Below are positions 46,673-55,974 of a DNA stretch of 64,000 nt, piece after piece. The notes under the pieces are model-generated. The model was not told the DNA's origin, searched no databases, and saw nothing but the letters and a program-made list of their open reading frames with translations. The stretch's first letter is position 1. Each line of letters begins with the position of its first letter. This DNA comes from CAZTDD01 sp964612675 (lineage in GTDB: Bacteria > Hinthialibacterota > Hinthialibacteria > Hinthialibacterales > JAKPRU01): assembly GCA_964612675.1 (NCBI GenBank), contig CAZTDD010000019.1:1-64000 (forward strand). Reading direction: 5' to 3'. Both the position numbers and the translations under genes were made by a program.

Positions 46673-48019
46673 ATGCAAGCAGAGGTATACAAATCCATTT
46701 TGAAGTCGTTGTCAGAGGCCATTTGCGCTGTCGATTCACACGGGAGAGTGCGTTGTCTTAATCGGGAGGCACAACGTTTAACCGGCGTGAATACAGACGA
46801 TGCGCTCGGTGCGCCGTTGGAGAATGTGTTTCCTGCCGACATCGGCCAATTGCACTCGCTCATTGCCGATGTGATGAAATCCGCTGAAACGATCCGCGGT
46901 ACACGAACATATCTTGTCAATCGCAATGGTGAGAGGATTCCCGTTATTGCCAACACCGCCCCCGTCCTGGACAACGTGGGTGCTGTAAGTGGGGTTGTTG
47001 TCGTTCTTCAGGATAACCGGCATATAGAGTTGTTGCGTCGTGAGTTGCGACGAGAATACACCTTTCAGGACATCGTGACCAAGGATGATCGCATACGCCG
47101 AATACTGGAGATCCTACCCAATGTGGCCGAAAGCGACACCACCATCCTTATTCACGGCCCCACAGGGACCGGCAAGGAATTGCTGGCAAGAACCATCCAT
47201 TCTGCGAGTGCGCGTTCCGACGGTCCATTCGTGGCTGTAAACTGCGGCGCTCTGCCGGATACGCTCCTGGAGTCTGAGTTGTTCGGATACAAGAAAGGAG
47301 CGTTCACGGATGCAAAACAAGACAAGCAGGGACGATTTGCGCTTGCCCAGGGAGGCACTCTCCTACTGGATGAAATAGGCGACATGTCGCCAGCCATGCA
47401 GGTCAAACTGTTGCGCGTACTGCAAGAAAGAAAGTATGAACCCCTGGGAGGTACGGAATCCGTAAAGGCCAATGTCCGGATTGTCGCAGCCACGAACAGT
47501 GATCTGCAGAAGATGGTTGATACGGGGGAATTTCGGGCGGATCTCTACTATCGCGTAAATGTCATCGAGTTCCGTCTCCCGCCGTTGTCTGAGCGGCCCG
47601 AAGACATTCCACTACTCTTCGAACACTTCCTTGAAGTGCTCAATGCCGAAAAGGACCGCAACGTGACACGGATCTCGCATACGGCAATGGGTCATCTGAT
47701 GCGCTACTCCTACCCGGGAAACGTGCGGGAGTTACGGAACATTCTCGAACATGCGTACGTGCTTTGTCCCGATGAAGAGATTCGAGAGGATTGCCTGCCG
47801 CACCGTGTCCTCGGGTTCACTCCGTCATCCGAGGTGGAATCGTCACAAGCGGTCGCCGTCCCCCTTCATCGAATGCCGAGTGAGGAACAGCATCACCTGA
47901 TCGAGAAAACCCTGCGTATTCACAACGGCCACCGGGCAAAGACGGCCAACGCCCTTGGGATCGACAAATCGACCTTGTGGCGAAAGATGCAGAAGTTTGG
48001 AATTGAAGAAGTCCATTAA
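46673..48019 (+). CDS. PAS-containing sigma-54 interaction regulator (NtrC-like)
   Basis: 448 residues that activate sigma-54 promoters by ATP hydrolysis. A PAS domain (about 5-120, RCLNREAQRLTGVNTDD) replaces a receiver domain, so a small ligand or redox state, not phosphorylation, is the likely signal. The AAA+ domain has Walker A GPTGTGKE, the loop GAFTDAKQ (GAFTDA where the classical motif is GAFTGA) and Walker B GGTLLLDEIGDM. A Fis-type helix-turn-helix ends it (GHRAKTANALGIDKSTLWRKM). It converges on the hybrid kinase gene with 66 nt between the stops. Confidence 0.93.
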   Translation: MQAEVYKSILKSLSEAICAVDSHGRVRCLNREAQRLTGVNTDDALGAPLENVFPADIGQLHSLIADVMKSAETIRGTRTYLVNRNGERIPVIANTAPVLDNVGAVSGVVVVLQDNRHIELLRRELRREYTFQDIVTKDDRIRRILEILPNVAESDTTILIHGPTGTGKELLARTIHSASARSDGPFVAVNCGALPDTLLESELFGYKKGAFTDAKQDKQGRFALAQGGTLLLDEIGDMSPAMQVKLLRVLQERKYEPLGGTESVKANVRIVAATNSDLQKMVDTGEFRADLYYRVNVIEFRLPPLSERPEDIPLLFEHFLEVLNAEKDRNVTRISHTAMGHLMRYSYPGNVRELRNILEHAYVLCPDEEIREDCLPHRVLGFTPSSEVESSQAVAVPLHRMPSEEQHHLIEKTLRIHNGHRAKTANALGIDKSTLWRKMQKFGIEEVH

Positions 48020-48085
48020 CGAGAAGGAGAAACGCTGTACCCGACAGCCGCCGTGTATTTGACTTGCCACGTTAGGATAGGATTT

Positions 48086-51000
48086 TCAGGCATCCAGCGC
48101 CTCTCTCACCACCCGGCCGAGTTCATCGACACGATAGGGTTTGGCGGCATAGCCCAAAACCCCCAGTCGTTCCAGAAGATCCCGCTGACTGTCCTCTGCA
48201 TATCCACTGCTAATAACGACTTTCGCCTCGGGGTGAGTTGTGCGTAATTGTTCAAGCATTTCATTCCCTGAGAGTCGGGGCATCGAAAGATCGAGAATAA
48301 GCAAGTCAATCTCCTCGTGTCGTTTGTGATAAATGTCGAGCGCTTCTTCGCCATCCTCGGCGACAATCACATGGTATCCAAGGGTCTCGAGAATGGTTTT
48401 GCCGACTTCACGGATCACCGCTTCGTCGTCAACCAGCAGAATTGTCTCTTTGCCTCCGCTCGGTTGGTCTCGGTGACGTTTTTCCTCTGTCTCCTCTGTT
48501 ACTTCCGCACAGGGCAAATAAATATCGAATCTCGATCCTTTTCCGTACTCGCTGGAGAAATCTATCCAGCCGCTGTGTTGCTTGACAATGCCATAAGCAC
48601 TCGCCAGCCCTAACCCCGTTCCACGCCCTACTTCTTTCGTGCTGAAAAACGGTTCAAAAACATGCTCCTGAGTTTCCGCGTCCATACCGGCCCCATTGTC
48701 CGATATGCTCACCACTACAAAACACCCGGGCCGTGCGTACGAACGATTCTGACAATACTCCCGGTCAACCAGCTTTCTTTTTGTTTCAAGAGAAATAAGG
48801 AATCGGTCGCCTCGCCGGTCGGTAAAGACCTTCTCGGACATTACCTGTTCGACAGCGTCTCTGGCATTCAAAAACATGTTCATAAACACGGAGTTCAACT
48901 GAGATGGGTCCCCGCTGATGACGGGTAGATCGGGTTCAAGCCGCTGGTCCATTTCGATACGCCGGTCAATGATTTGGCGTGCGAGTTGGAATACCTCTTC
49001 GACGATTTCGTTGATGTTTATGGATCGATAATGGATCTGTACCTTTCGGCTGAATGCCAGAAGTTGCTGAACAAGTTCCGCCACACGGTCTGTAGCCAAC
49101 TGGGCACTGGCGAGATTGCCCCTGATGTCTTCGGGGCTCTTGAGCTGGATAAGACTCAGATTTCCCATGATACCTGTCAACAGGTTATTAATATTGTGGG
49201 CAACGCCACCCGCGAGTTGACCAATGGCCTCCATTTTGTGGGCCTGACGCAGCTGGACTTCCAGTCTTTCGGCTTCTTCTTCCAATTGTGATCGGGCAAC
49301 CGCGCCGGCACATTGGTCTGAAAAAGCACTCAGCAGATCCAAATGTTCCTCGCTGTATTTGTTGGGGATGTAGCTCTGAACGGAAATCATTCCCACACGT
49401 TTGTTCTCCCAACAAATCGGTGCAAACATCAGAGAGCGCGATAGACGACCGTGGTCGCCAAAGGTGACAAATTCACTTGTATCGGGTTCTTCGGGGCGAT
49501 TAACCAGTCTCTGCTCGCCGACAAAGGAATCCGCCGAGCCTATTTCGATCTTCACTTCAACCGGTTGCGTGTGCCCTCTCGGAGTATCTTCGTTATACGC
49601 GCTAATCAACTCCCATCTATCGAGGTCGATAATGCTGAACGAGAAGGCATCGTGCTCGAATAACGCTCGTGATTCCTCCGCAACCACCAGGGCGATATCG
49701 CACAGCGTCAGCGGACCGGACAACCGCTGTGATAGCCGATGCAGCGCCCGCCGTTCTTCTTCAACTCGTTTTTGCTGCGAAATATCATTACCGACACAGA
49801 GAATCCCTGTGGCATTTCCCTCCTCATCCAGTATCGGCTTATTCGTCCACGCTACCCATACTTTTTCCCCGTTGCGACGCATATTCTCGTTTTCGTTGAC
49901 CGCGTACCGCTCCGGATTCTGTCCGATATCGGAAACCATCTCCCGCAGGTCTTTGCCCGAATTGCTGGTCTCGGGGACAATCGTACCGATCACATTACGC
50001 CCGAGGATTTCCTCTTCGCTATATCCGAAAAACTCCTGTGCAAATTCGTTGAAAAACGTGACGTTTCCGTCCGTATCCATTCTCAGAATGATGCTGTTCG
50101 CATTTTCAACGAGTTCCCGATACTTCGTCTCGCTTTCTCGGAGTGCGTCCTGCGCCTTTTTCTGCTCCGTAACGTCTGTGGCAATACCACACATACCCGT
50201 AGGCTTGCCCTGACCGTCTCGAATCAGCCAAGTGCGGCAATCCACAATAATCTCGGTTCCGTCGCTTGCTTGATTGAAGATCTCACCGCGCCACTCCCCT
50301 TCCGACAACGTCTTTTCGATGATCTCGCGTTGGGTCGCACCTCGCTTGGGATTATCCCCATATGTCTCCACCGACCGGCCGATCAGTTCTTCCGGTCTGC
50401 GTTTCATCAGTCTGCATTCCGCTTCATTTACGTAAGTGATTCGTCCATCGAGGTCGGTTGCCGTGATAAGATCGCCGATCTGGTTCAGAAGCAACGATTG
50501 AAAACGAAGTTTCTCGGTTGTCTCTCTCCGTTGAGTCACGTCACTAAAAAAACCCACCGCGGAAGGCCGGTCATCAATCGTAGCTTTTGCTACTGAGATG
50601 TCGACATACAGAATCGAACCGTCCTTCTTCAAGCAGGAAATTTCCTCGGCCACTTTCGATTCGTCTTCGATCTGAGAATGAAAAGCGGCCATTACACGGT
50701 TGGCGACTTCTTCAGGATGGATATCCGCTATTCCCAGTTGAAGTAGTTCTTCACGACCATACCCAAGCATCTTGCAGATGGCGGGGTTCGCATACACAAA
50801 TCGCTTTGTCTCAATATCCGCGACGAGAATCCCTTCACCCGCACTTTCAAACAGAATACGGTAACGCTCCTCCGACTCCCGCAGCGCCTCTTCCATCTGT
50901 TTCCGTTCGGTGATGTCGATAAACGTCCCCAGGACCGCTTTTTCGCCGCCCAAATCGATGGGAGCGGCCGTCAGATCGACCCAGCGCTTTTCGCCATTCT

Positions 51001-51610
51001 TGTCGAGCACCGCCACTTCATATCTGCTGGGAACAGATTCACCCTGAGAACGCAGCCTTCCTCGGTCTCGTACGAGATCGCGAAAATCGGGATGCACTAC
51101 CTCCCAGAAGTCCATATTCTGCAGTTCTTCAATTGAATAGCCACTAATCGTTTCGAAGGCGGGATTCACAGAACGGAAATGACCGCCCTGGTGGATGAAC
51201 GTAGCTGCCGGGATGGTTTGGGTCAATACGCGAAACTTCTCTTCGCCCTGCTTCGACTCCTCCTGTAGACGCTTACGTTCAATTACGGCTCTTCGAATCG
51301 TTTCTGACGAAAGAGCAACGGTTGCCAGAATGATGATCAAGGTCTGAATGGATGTAGCGAGATTGGCTACGACATTAATAACGACCCAATAAGATACGCC
51401 CCCGCAGATGAACAGCAACGGAATGTAAATCCTTCGTTCGAAATGAAAAGCCGCATAGAGAACGGGCACGATAAGAAGGACGAGAAGCTCATCGCAGAAT
51501 CCTTTACCGGTCCACTTATGGAGAAGGACAAGGATCAGACCGTACAGGACGGTCACTACGGCATAAGCGGCAATGAAGTTCCTGCCTTTTCTGAGTCTAT
51601 CGGGAATCAT
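48086..51610 (-). CDS. Hybrid multi-PAS/GAF histidine kinase with C-terminal receiver
   Basis: 1174 residues. N-terminal membrane region with about four segments (13-30, 40-58, 60-80, 84-100), four PAS/PAC modules (about 123-620), a GAF domain (about 625-790), a HisKA/HATPase kinase with phospho-accepting His in GGVAHNINNLLTG and ATP box GSRFDIYLP, and a receiver domain (about 1055-1172) beginning ILLVDDEAVI with acceptor Asp in LLILDLSMPRLSGNE. It resembles multi-sensor kinases for redox or light. The partner regulator could be the convergent sigma-54 activator, although that one has no receiver. A 41-codon frame before it overlaps its start by 4 nt. Confidence 0.93.
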   Translation of the reverse strand: MIPDRLRKGRNFIAAYAVVTVLYGLILVLLHKWTGKGFCDELLVLLIVPVLYAAFHFERRIYIPLLFICGGVSYWVVINVVANLATSIQTLIIILATVALSSETIRRAVIERKRLQEESKQGEEKFRVLTQTIPAATFIHQGGHFRSVNPAFETISGYSIEELQNMDFWEVVHPDFRDLVRDRGRLRSQGESVPSRYEVAVLDKNGEKRWVDLTAAPIDLGGEKAVLGTFIDITERKQMEEALRESEERYRILFESAGEGILVADIETKRFVYANPAICKMLGYGREELLQLGIADIHPEEVANRVMAAFHSQIEDESKVAEEISCLKKDGSILYVDISVAKATIDDRPSAVGFFSDVTQRRETTEKLRFQSLLLNQIGDLITATDLDGRITYVNEAECRLMKRRPEELIGRSVETYGDNPKRGATQREIIEKTLSEGEWRGEIFNQASDGTEIIVDCRTWLIRDGQGKPTGMCGIATDVTEQKKAQDALRESETKYRELVENANSIILRMDTDGNVTFFNEFAQEFFGYSEEEILGRNVIGTIVPETSNSGKDLREMVSDIGQNPERYAVNENENMRRNGEKVWVAWTNKPILDEEGNATGILCVGNDISQQKRVEEERRALHRLSQRLSGPLTLCDIALVVAEESRALFEHDAFSFSIIDLDRWELISAYNEDTPRGHTQPVEVKIEIGSADSFVGEQRLVNRPEEPDTSEFVTFGDHGRLSRSLMFAPICWENKRVGMISVQSYIPNKYSEEHLDLLSAFSDQCAGAVARSQLEEEAERLEVQLRQAHKMEAIGQLAGGVAHNINNLLTGIMGNLSLIQLKSPEDIRGNLASAQLATDRVAELVQQLLAFSRKVQIHYRSININEIVEEVFQLARQIIDRRIEMDQRLEPDLPVISGDPSQLNSVFMNMFLNARDAVEQVMSEKVFTDRRGDRFLISLETKRKLVDREYCQNRSYARPGCFVVVSISDNGAGMDAETQEHVFEPFFSTKEVGRGTGLGLASAYGIVKQHSGWIDFSSEYGKGSRFDIYLPCAEVTEETEEKRHRDQPSGGKETILLVDDEAVIREVGKTILETLGYHVIVAEDGEEALDIYHKRHEEIDLLILDLSMPRLSGNEMLEQLRTTHPEAKVVISSGYAEDSQRDLLERLGVLGYAAKPYRVDELGRVVREALDA

Positions 51611-51901
51611 GTTCTTGCCATCGGTTTGAGAGCTACGGTGTCAAACTTGGAAGGTGCGCGGTAAGTCCGCTGGTCACCAGTCACAAGAAGATCTTGAACG
51701 AATCCTCCACTTTTGACAAGGACGGAATTCATATCACGTTCACGGCGGGACAGCGTGAAGGGTTGACGATAAAGAGTATAGAACAGCAAATGGAGTCGGA
51801 CGAGGACTGGAATCGTTTCGCTCCGAGCATTGGTGGCAGATGGTTTACAAATCATCCAAATCACGCGTAAAATGTAAACCGAAATGCGGTCCCGGAGGAC
51901 G
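51611..51901. other. Divergent control region with a possible 41-codon ORF
   Basis: 291 bp between the hybrid kinase and the XRE/ImmA gene, both pointing outward. A 41-codon minus-strand frame (51607-51732) overlaps the kinase ATG by 4 nt and could be a small upstream ORF. No repeat or promoter is obvious. Confidence 0.35.
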
Positions 51902-52993
51902 ATGATGATGAGTATGGGCGAATGGATCAAGAACGCTCGCGTTGCGGCTGGATTAAGCCTACGTCAAGTGGCGGATAAGGCTGGAGTCAGCCATACTGCT
52001 ATCGCCAAGTACGAAAAAAGACGCGATATCCCCAGCTCCGGCGTTCTCATTCGTTTGTCCGAAACGCTTGACGTCAAGGTTTCATATTTCTTACGTAGAG
52101 ATCCCATTCGGTTATCGCCGCCTTCTTACAGAAAACGCTCCTCACTGGGTGCAAAACAGGAGAGGTCGATTCATGCTCGGGTGAAAGACTGGCTGGAACG
52201 GTACGTTGAAGTCGAATCTTTGTTCAGGGAGCCCCTGTCGTTCGATCTTCCACGCGGGTTACCGAAAGAAATCAAGGCACCGGAAGAAACGGAGGAAACC
52301 GCACTCACTTTGCGAAGGGCATGGAACCTGGGAGAAGACCCTATCGTGAGTTTGGTCGAGATCCTCGAAGACAAAAACATCAAAGTAGGACTAAGCGAAG
52401 GTCCTGACAGATTCGAGGCGGTCCAGTTTCTTGCAAATGACCGTGTACCCGTGATGGTCGTGAATCCCTCGTTCCCCGGAGACCGCCAACGTCTTACACT
52501 TGCTCATGAACTCGGACGTGTAATGATTCATCCAGAATCACAAGTCGATCTTGAGAAAGCGTGTTTCCGGTTTGCCGGCGCTTTCCTGGTGCCGGCATCG
52601 GCCGCGCGATTCGAGGTAGGGAATCGTCGACGCAATGTGAGCCCTCATGAACTTCATGCACTGAAACACAAATACGGACTCAGCATGCAGGGTTGGATAT
52701 ATCGCATGAGGGATCTCGGCATTATTTCAGCCACATTCGCCAAATCGATTTTTCAAGATTTCAGAAGAAGAGGTTGGCATAAGAAAGAACCGGGTGATTC
52801 GATTCCACCGGAGAAGCCGCAGCGGATGACTCGGCTCATCTGTCGTGCGCTGGCCGAGGGATTGATCTCGGAGTCCAAAGCACACGAACTATCGGGGAAC
52901 AACATCGACTGCTCAGACATCACAGGGTTGGATAAAGATGAAGAGTTTTTCTGGCAGGCACAGACAGCTCAACGATTCCAGTTCGTCAGATAG
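51902..52993 (+). CDS. XRE-family regulator with ImmA/IrrE-like metallopeptidase domain
   Basis: 363 residues from ATG 51902 (several nearby ATGs are in frame; the site GGAGGA is at 51894). Helix-turn-helix 6-65 (LRQVADKAGVSHTAIAKYEK), followed by a linker and a COG2856-type domain. In TLAHELGRVMIHPE the motif reads HELGR, where ImmA-type peptidases have HExxH; the downstream LEKACFRFAGAFLVP keeps the third ligand Glu. The missing second His suggests an inactive or altered peptidase. Such proteins usually control a DNA-damage or phage-related operon; no partner gene is adjacent. Confidence 0.85.
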   Translation: MMMSMGEWIKNARVAAGLSLRQVADKAGVSHTAIAKYEKRRDIPSSGVLIRLSETLDVKVSYFLRRDPIRLSPPSYRKRSSLGAKQERSIHARVKDWLERYVEVESLFREPLSFDLPRGLPKEIKAPEETEETALTLRRAWNLGEDPIVSLVEILEDKNIKVGLSEGPDRFEAVQFLANDRVPVMVVNPSFPGDRQRLTLAHELGRVMIHPESQVDLEKACFRFAGAFLVPASAARFEVGNRRRNVSPHELHALKHKYGLSMQGWIYRMRDLGIISATFAKSIFQDFRRRGWHKKEPGDSIPPEKPQRMTRLICRALAEGLISESKAHELSGNNIDCSDITGLDKDEEFFWQAQTAQRFQFVR

Positions 52994-53450
52994 TCGATTC
53001 CCGAATGTCTTGATTGCAGAAACATACGAGTCAAAATCGTGAAGGGTGACGTACACATCGTGCCCTGCCTGCAGCCAACGGTTTGCCAAAACACACGTTT
53101 GGATCAAACAAGATCCGTGAGAGGAGTTCCTTTTTATCTTCCATGGATACTGTTCACTGATCGTTTTTTAGGGCTGACGTCACAAGCAGAAGTACGACAG
53201 TAATGGTAGCGATTTCGTGAGCTTCGAGAGGAGTTCTATACCCTGAAGAACTCTCGCTTCTGGCATGGCACCCGCTTGCCGCAACGGAGTGCAACTCCAA
53301 AGCGAGCGGAACTCTCTTGTCATCCAGACCGGAAAACCCACGAGGGTGCCACCCCCAATTCCGCGTGGGGGTGGCGGCTACCACAAGCGCTGCCCTCCAA
53401 CCCTATTCATGACATAATGAACGAAGCTACATTGAACAAGGAGCTGGGTT
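52994..53450. other. Intergenic region with palindrome copy B, possible remnant
   Basis: 457 bp. It holds the palindrome at 53348-53375. A minus-strand frame near 53072-53144 starts MEDKKELLSRILFDPNVCFGK, and another frame continues to 52913, overlapping the 3' end of the XRE/ImmA gene; a frameshifted remnant is possible but unproven. Confidence 0.4.
53348..53375. repeat. Dispersed 28-bp palindrome, copy B
   Basis: Inverted relative of the element at 25731-25758, one base different, with the arms GCCACCCCCA and TGGGGGTGGC. Confidence 0.75.
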
Positions 53451-54155
53451 ATGGATAGACGTACTCACTTTTGCATTACTGCGTTTTTCACTCTTGGACT
53501 TCTGCTTTGTCCTCAATTGATTCAATGTTCCGATCTCGAAACTGGCGAGAGGATTTCCCTGCCTTCACCGACAATTTCCGGCGATATGTCGGTTGAAGAA
53601 ACGCTCTCGAAACGACGATCCATTCGTACGTTCACAGACCGTGTTCCAACAATGGAGCAGGTCAGCCAACTTCTCTGGGCCGCACAAGGTATAAACCGGC
53701 CTGACGCAAAGCGCCGGACCAATCCATCCGCATTCGGTCTCTACCCGCTCCAGATTCACATAGTGCTACCCAGTGGAGTCTATCGCTATCTTCCCGAGAC
53801 TCACGATTTGGTCCTCGTTAAGAAGCATGAAAAAGGCAAAAACGAAACCTTGCTCAACGCGGGATACAAAGAAGGTCCTCTCCATGCAGCATCGTGCGTC
53901 TTCTTCATCACAGCAAAACCCGAAGAAATGATAGAGAAATGTATAAGCATCGAAAACTGCGGCGAGCAGGAAGCCTGGCGGTATATCTATCTCGAAGGCG
54001 GGCACGTCGGACAAAGCATTTTGTTGCAAGCGACAGGTATCGGCATGGGCGGCGTTCCTATCGGCGCTCCGATCAGCGAACACGCCATGCAGGTCCTCGG
54101 AATCCCGAACACACAAAAACCCGTCTACATCATCGCGGTCGGATTCCCTGAATAG
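53451..54155 (+). CDS. SagB-type nitroreductase, exported
   Basis: 234-residue FMN-dependent oxidoreductase-like protein. A hydrophobic signal (about 7-26, ending CPQLIQC, possibly a lipoprotein) precedes the domain. SVEETLSKRRSIRTFTDRVPT, QLLWAAQGINRP, TNPSAFGLYPLQIHIVLPSGVY and QSILLQATGIGMGGVPIG are the SagB/ThcOx features. It is likely to reduce or oxidise a small compound. No cyclodehydratase or peptide gene is near, so thiazole formation is unlikely. The symporter gene starts 124 nt downstream. Confidence 0.87.
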   Translation: MDRRTHFCITAFFTLGLLLCPQLIQCSDLETGERISLPSPTISGDMSVEETLSKRRSIRTFTDRVPTMEQVSQLLWAAQGINRPDAKRRTNPSAFGLYPLQIHIVLPSGVYRYLPETHDLVLVKKHEKGKNETLLNAGYKEGPLHAASCVFFITAKPEEMIEKCISIENCGEQEAWRYIYLEGGHVGQSILLQATGIGMGGVPIGAPISEHAMQVLGIPNTQKPVYIIAVGFPE

Positions 54156-54279
54156 TCCACACGCCTCCGCAAAGTACGAAACCTGTCGAAACGATGAGGA
54201 TATGATATGCTCGTTTCCTGTTTTCGCCGATTGGCCGGACAGAGATTGACGACTGCAAAAGAGATTCGGACAAGCCTGT

Positions 54280-55884
54280 ATGACACTTTCCATATCTTCT
54301 ATCGATCTTGTCGTTATTGTTGTTTACCTCGTCGGTATCGTCGTCCTCGGCTGTTGGGCGGGCATCCGTCAGCGCCGAGGCTCGCGCGTGGAGGGCTATT
54401 TCCTGGCTGGGAAATCGCTTACATGGCCGGTCATCGGTCTCGCCCTTTTCGCCACAAATATTTCGACCATTCACTTGGTGAGTCTCGCGCAAGAAGGTTA
54501 TGTCAATGGATTGGCGTACGGGAATTTCGAATGGATGGCGGCGTTTACGCTGATCGCGTTATCGCTGTTCTTTGCACCGTTCTATATCCGCTCGAATGTC
54601 GCCACATTGCCGGATTTTCTTGAAAAGAGGTATAACCGTCTCTGCCGCGATTGGCTCGCTATTATCTCGATTGTCTCCGCCGTTTTTATTCACATCGGGT
54701 TTTCGCTATACACCGGCGCGCGTGTGCTGCACGGATTATTCGGTATCGATGTTTTGTTGAGCATCATCGTCGTGGCAGTTCTGACCGCTTTATACACCAT
54801 CATCGGCGGACTCCTGGCTGTGGTACTCACCGAGTCGCTGCAGGCGGTTGTGCTTCTGATCGGTGCGATTTGTGTGACCGCGATTGCGTACGTGAAAGTC
54901 GGTGGCTGGAGCGGGCTCGAGTCGGTTGTTGACCCGGTCAAGCTCACTGTTTTGCGGTCCGCGGACGATCCGTCAAACTTACCGTGGTATTCCGTCTTTC
55001 TCGGATACCCAATTATCGGACTTTGGTATTGGTGTGCGGATCAGACCATCGTCCAGCGTGTTTTGGGTGCCAAAAACGAAAATCACGCCCGCGTCGGTCC
55101 CTTATTCGCCGGATTTATTAAAATCCTACCTGTATTTATTTTTGTCCTTCCCGGTTTAATTTGTCTCGGACTGGAGAATCAAGGATATTTTAGCGAGCCG
55201 TTGCAGGACTCGCAGGATACATACGCCTTCATGATCACGCATTTGCTGCCGGTGGGGCTGAAAGGGCTGGTAGCGGCCGCGTTGTTGGCCGCCCTAATGA
55301 GTACGGTCTCCGGTGCGTTGAATTCCACGGCGACGCTTTTCAGCTACGATATTTACAGGCGATGGAAGCCGGATGTTTCGGATCAATCATTGATCCGCGT
55401 AGGCAAAATCGTCACGTTTGTCGCGATGCTCGCGGCCATCGCCTGGTCGCCTTTCATCGAACGGTTCGAGAGCATTTTCCAGGGGATAGTCGCCGTAATT
55501 TGTTATATTGCTCCGCCGATCACCACGGTATTTATTTGGGGGATTTTCTGGAGAAAGGCATCCTCCATAGCTGCACTGACAACCTTATGGACAGGGTGCG
55601 CCCTGGGATTGATCGTTTTCCTTCTCGATTTCTTCAAAGAGGCTACGGGTTGGAATATTCCTTCGATGATGGCCACGTTTTATCTCTTTCTCATCTGCTC
55701 GGCGATCATGTTCACTCTGTCCATGATGAGGCCTCATGAACATACCGCAGAGAGCGAGAAACTGGTTTGGAAGAACCCATTGGAGGCGCTACAAGGAGAG
55801 CACTGGAGCGGTATCGGCAATTACAGATTGCTCGCGTTGGTTCTCGTTGTGGTTATGGTGTTTCTGTATGCGCGTTTTTCGTAA
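54280..55884 (+). CDS. Sodium:solute symporter (SSS family, SGLT-like)
   Basis: 534 residues with about 13-14 membrane segments. Signatures are EGYFLAGKSLTWPVIGLALFATNIS, YTIIGGLLAVVLTESLQAVVLL and YWCADQTIVQRVLGAKNENHAR, matching sugar or myo-inositol symporters of the SSS family. It uses a Na+ gradient to import a solute, most likely a monosaccharide released by the secreted glycosidases of this region, an inference. It is next to the nitroreductase with no obvious operon link. Confidence 0.93.
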   Translation: MTLSISSIDLVVIVVYLVGIVVLGCWAGIRQRRGSRVEGYFLAGKSLTWPVIGLALFATNISTIHLVSLAQEGYVNGLAYGNFEWMAAFTLIALSLFFAPFYIRSNVATLPDFLEKRYNRLCRDWLAIISIVSAVFIHIGFSLYTGARVLHGLFGIDVLLSIIVVAVLTALYTIIGGLLAVVLTESLQAVVLLIGAICVTAIAYVKVGGWSGLESVVDPVKLTVLRSADDPSNLPWYSVFLGYPIIGLWYWCADQTIVQRVLGAKNENHARVGPLFAGFIKILPVFIFVLPGLICLGLENQGYFSEPLQDSQDTYAFMITHLLPVGLKGLVAAALLAALMSTVSGALNSTATLFSYDIYRRWKPDVSDQSLIRVGKIVTFVAMLAAIAWSPFIERFESIFQGIVAVICYIAPPITTVFIWGIFWRKASSIAALTTLWTGCALGLIVFLLDFFKEATGWNIPSMMATFYLFLICSAIMFTLSMMRPHEHTAESEKLVWKNPLEALQGEHWSGIGNYRLLALVLVVVMVFLYARFS

Positions 55885-55921
55885 ACACACGATAAAAATT
55901 CAATTTCCTGGAAGTTGGTAT

Positions 55922-55942
55922 CGGCTCGGCGGGAGCCTCCCC
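55922..55942. repeat. GAGCCG dispersed repeat, copy C (minus)
   Basis: On the minus strand GGGGGAGGCTCCCGCCGAGCCG is a shortened relative of copies at 26006 and 30128, between converging symporter and chemoreceptor genes. Confidence 0.45.
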
Positions 55943-55974
55943 CTTCCGAAAACAAAACACTCTCGAAAAGCGGT

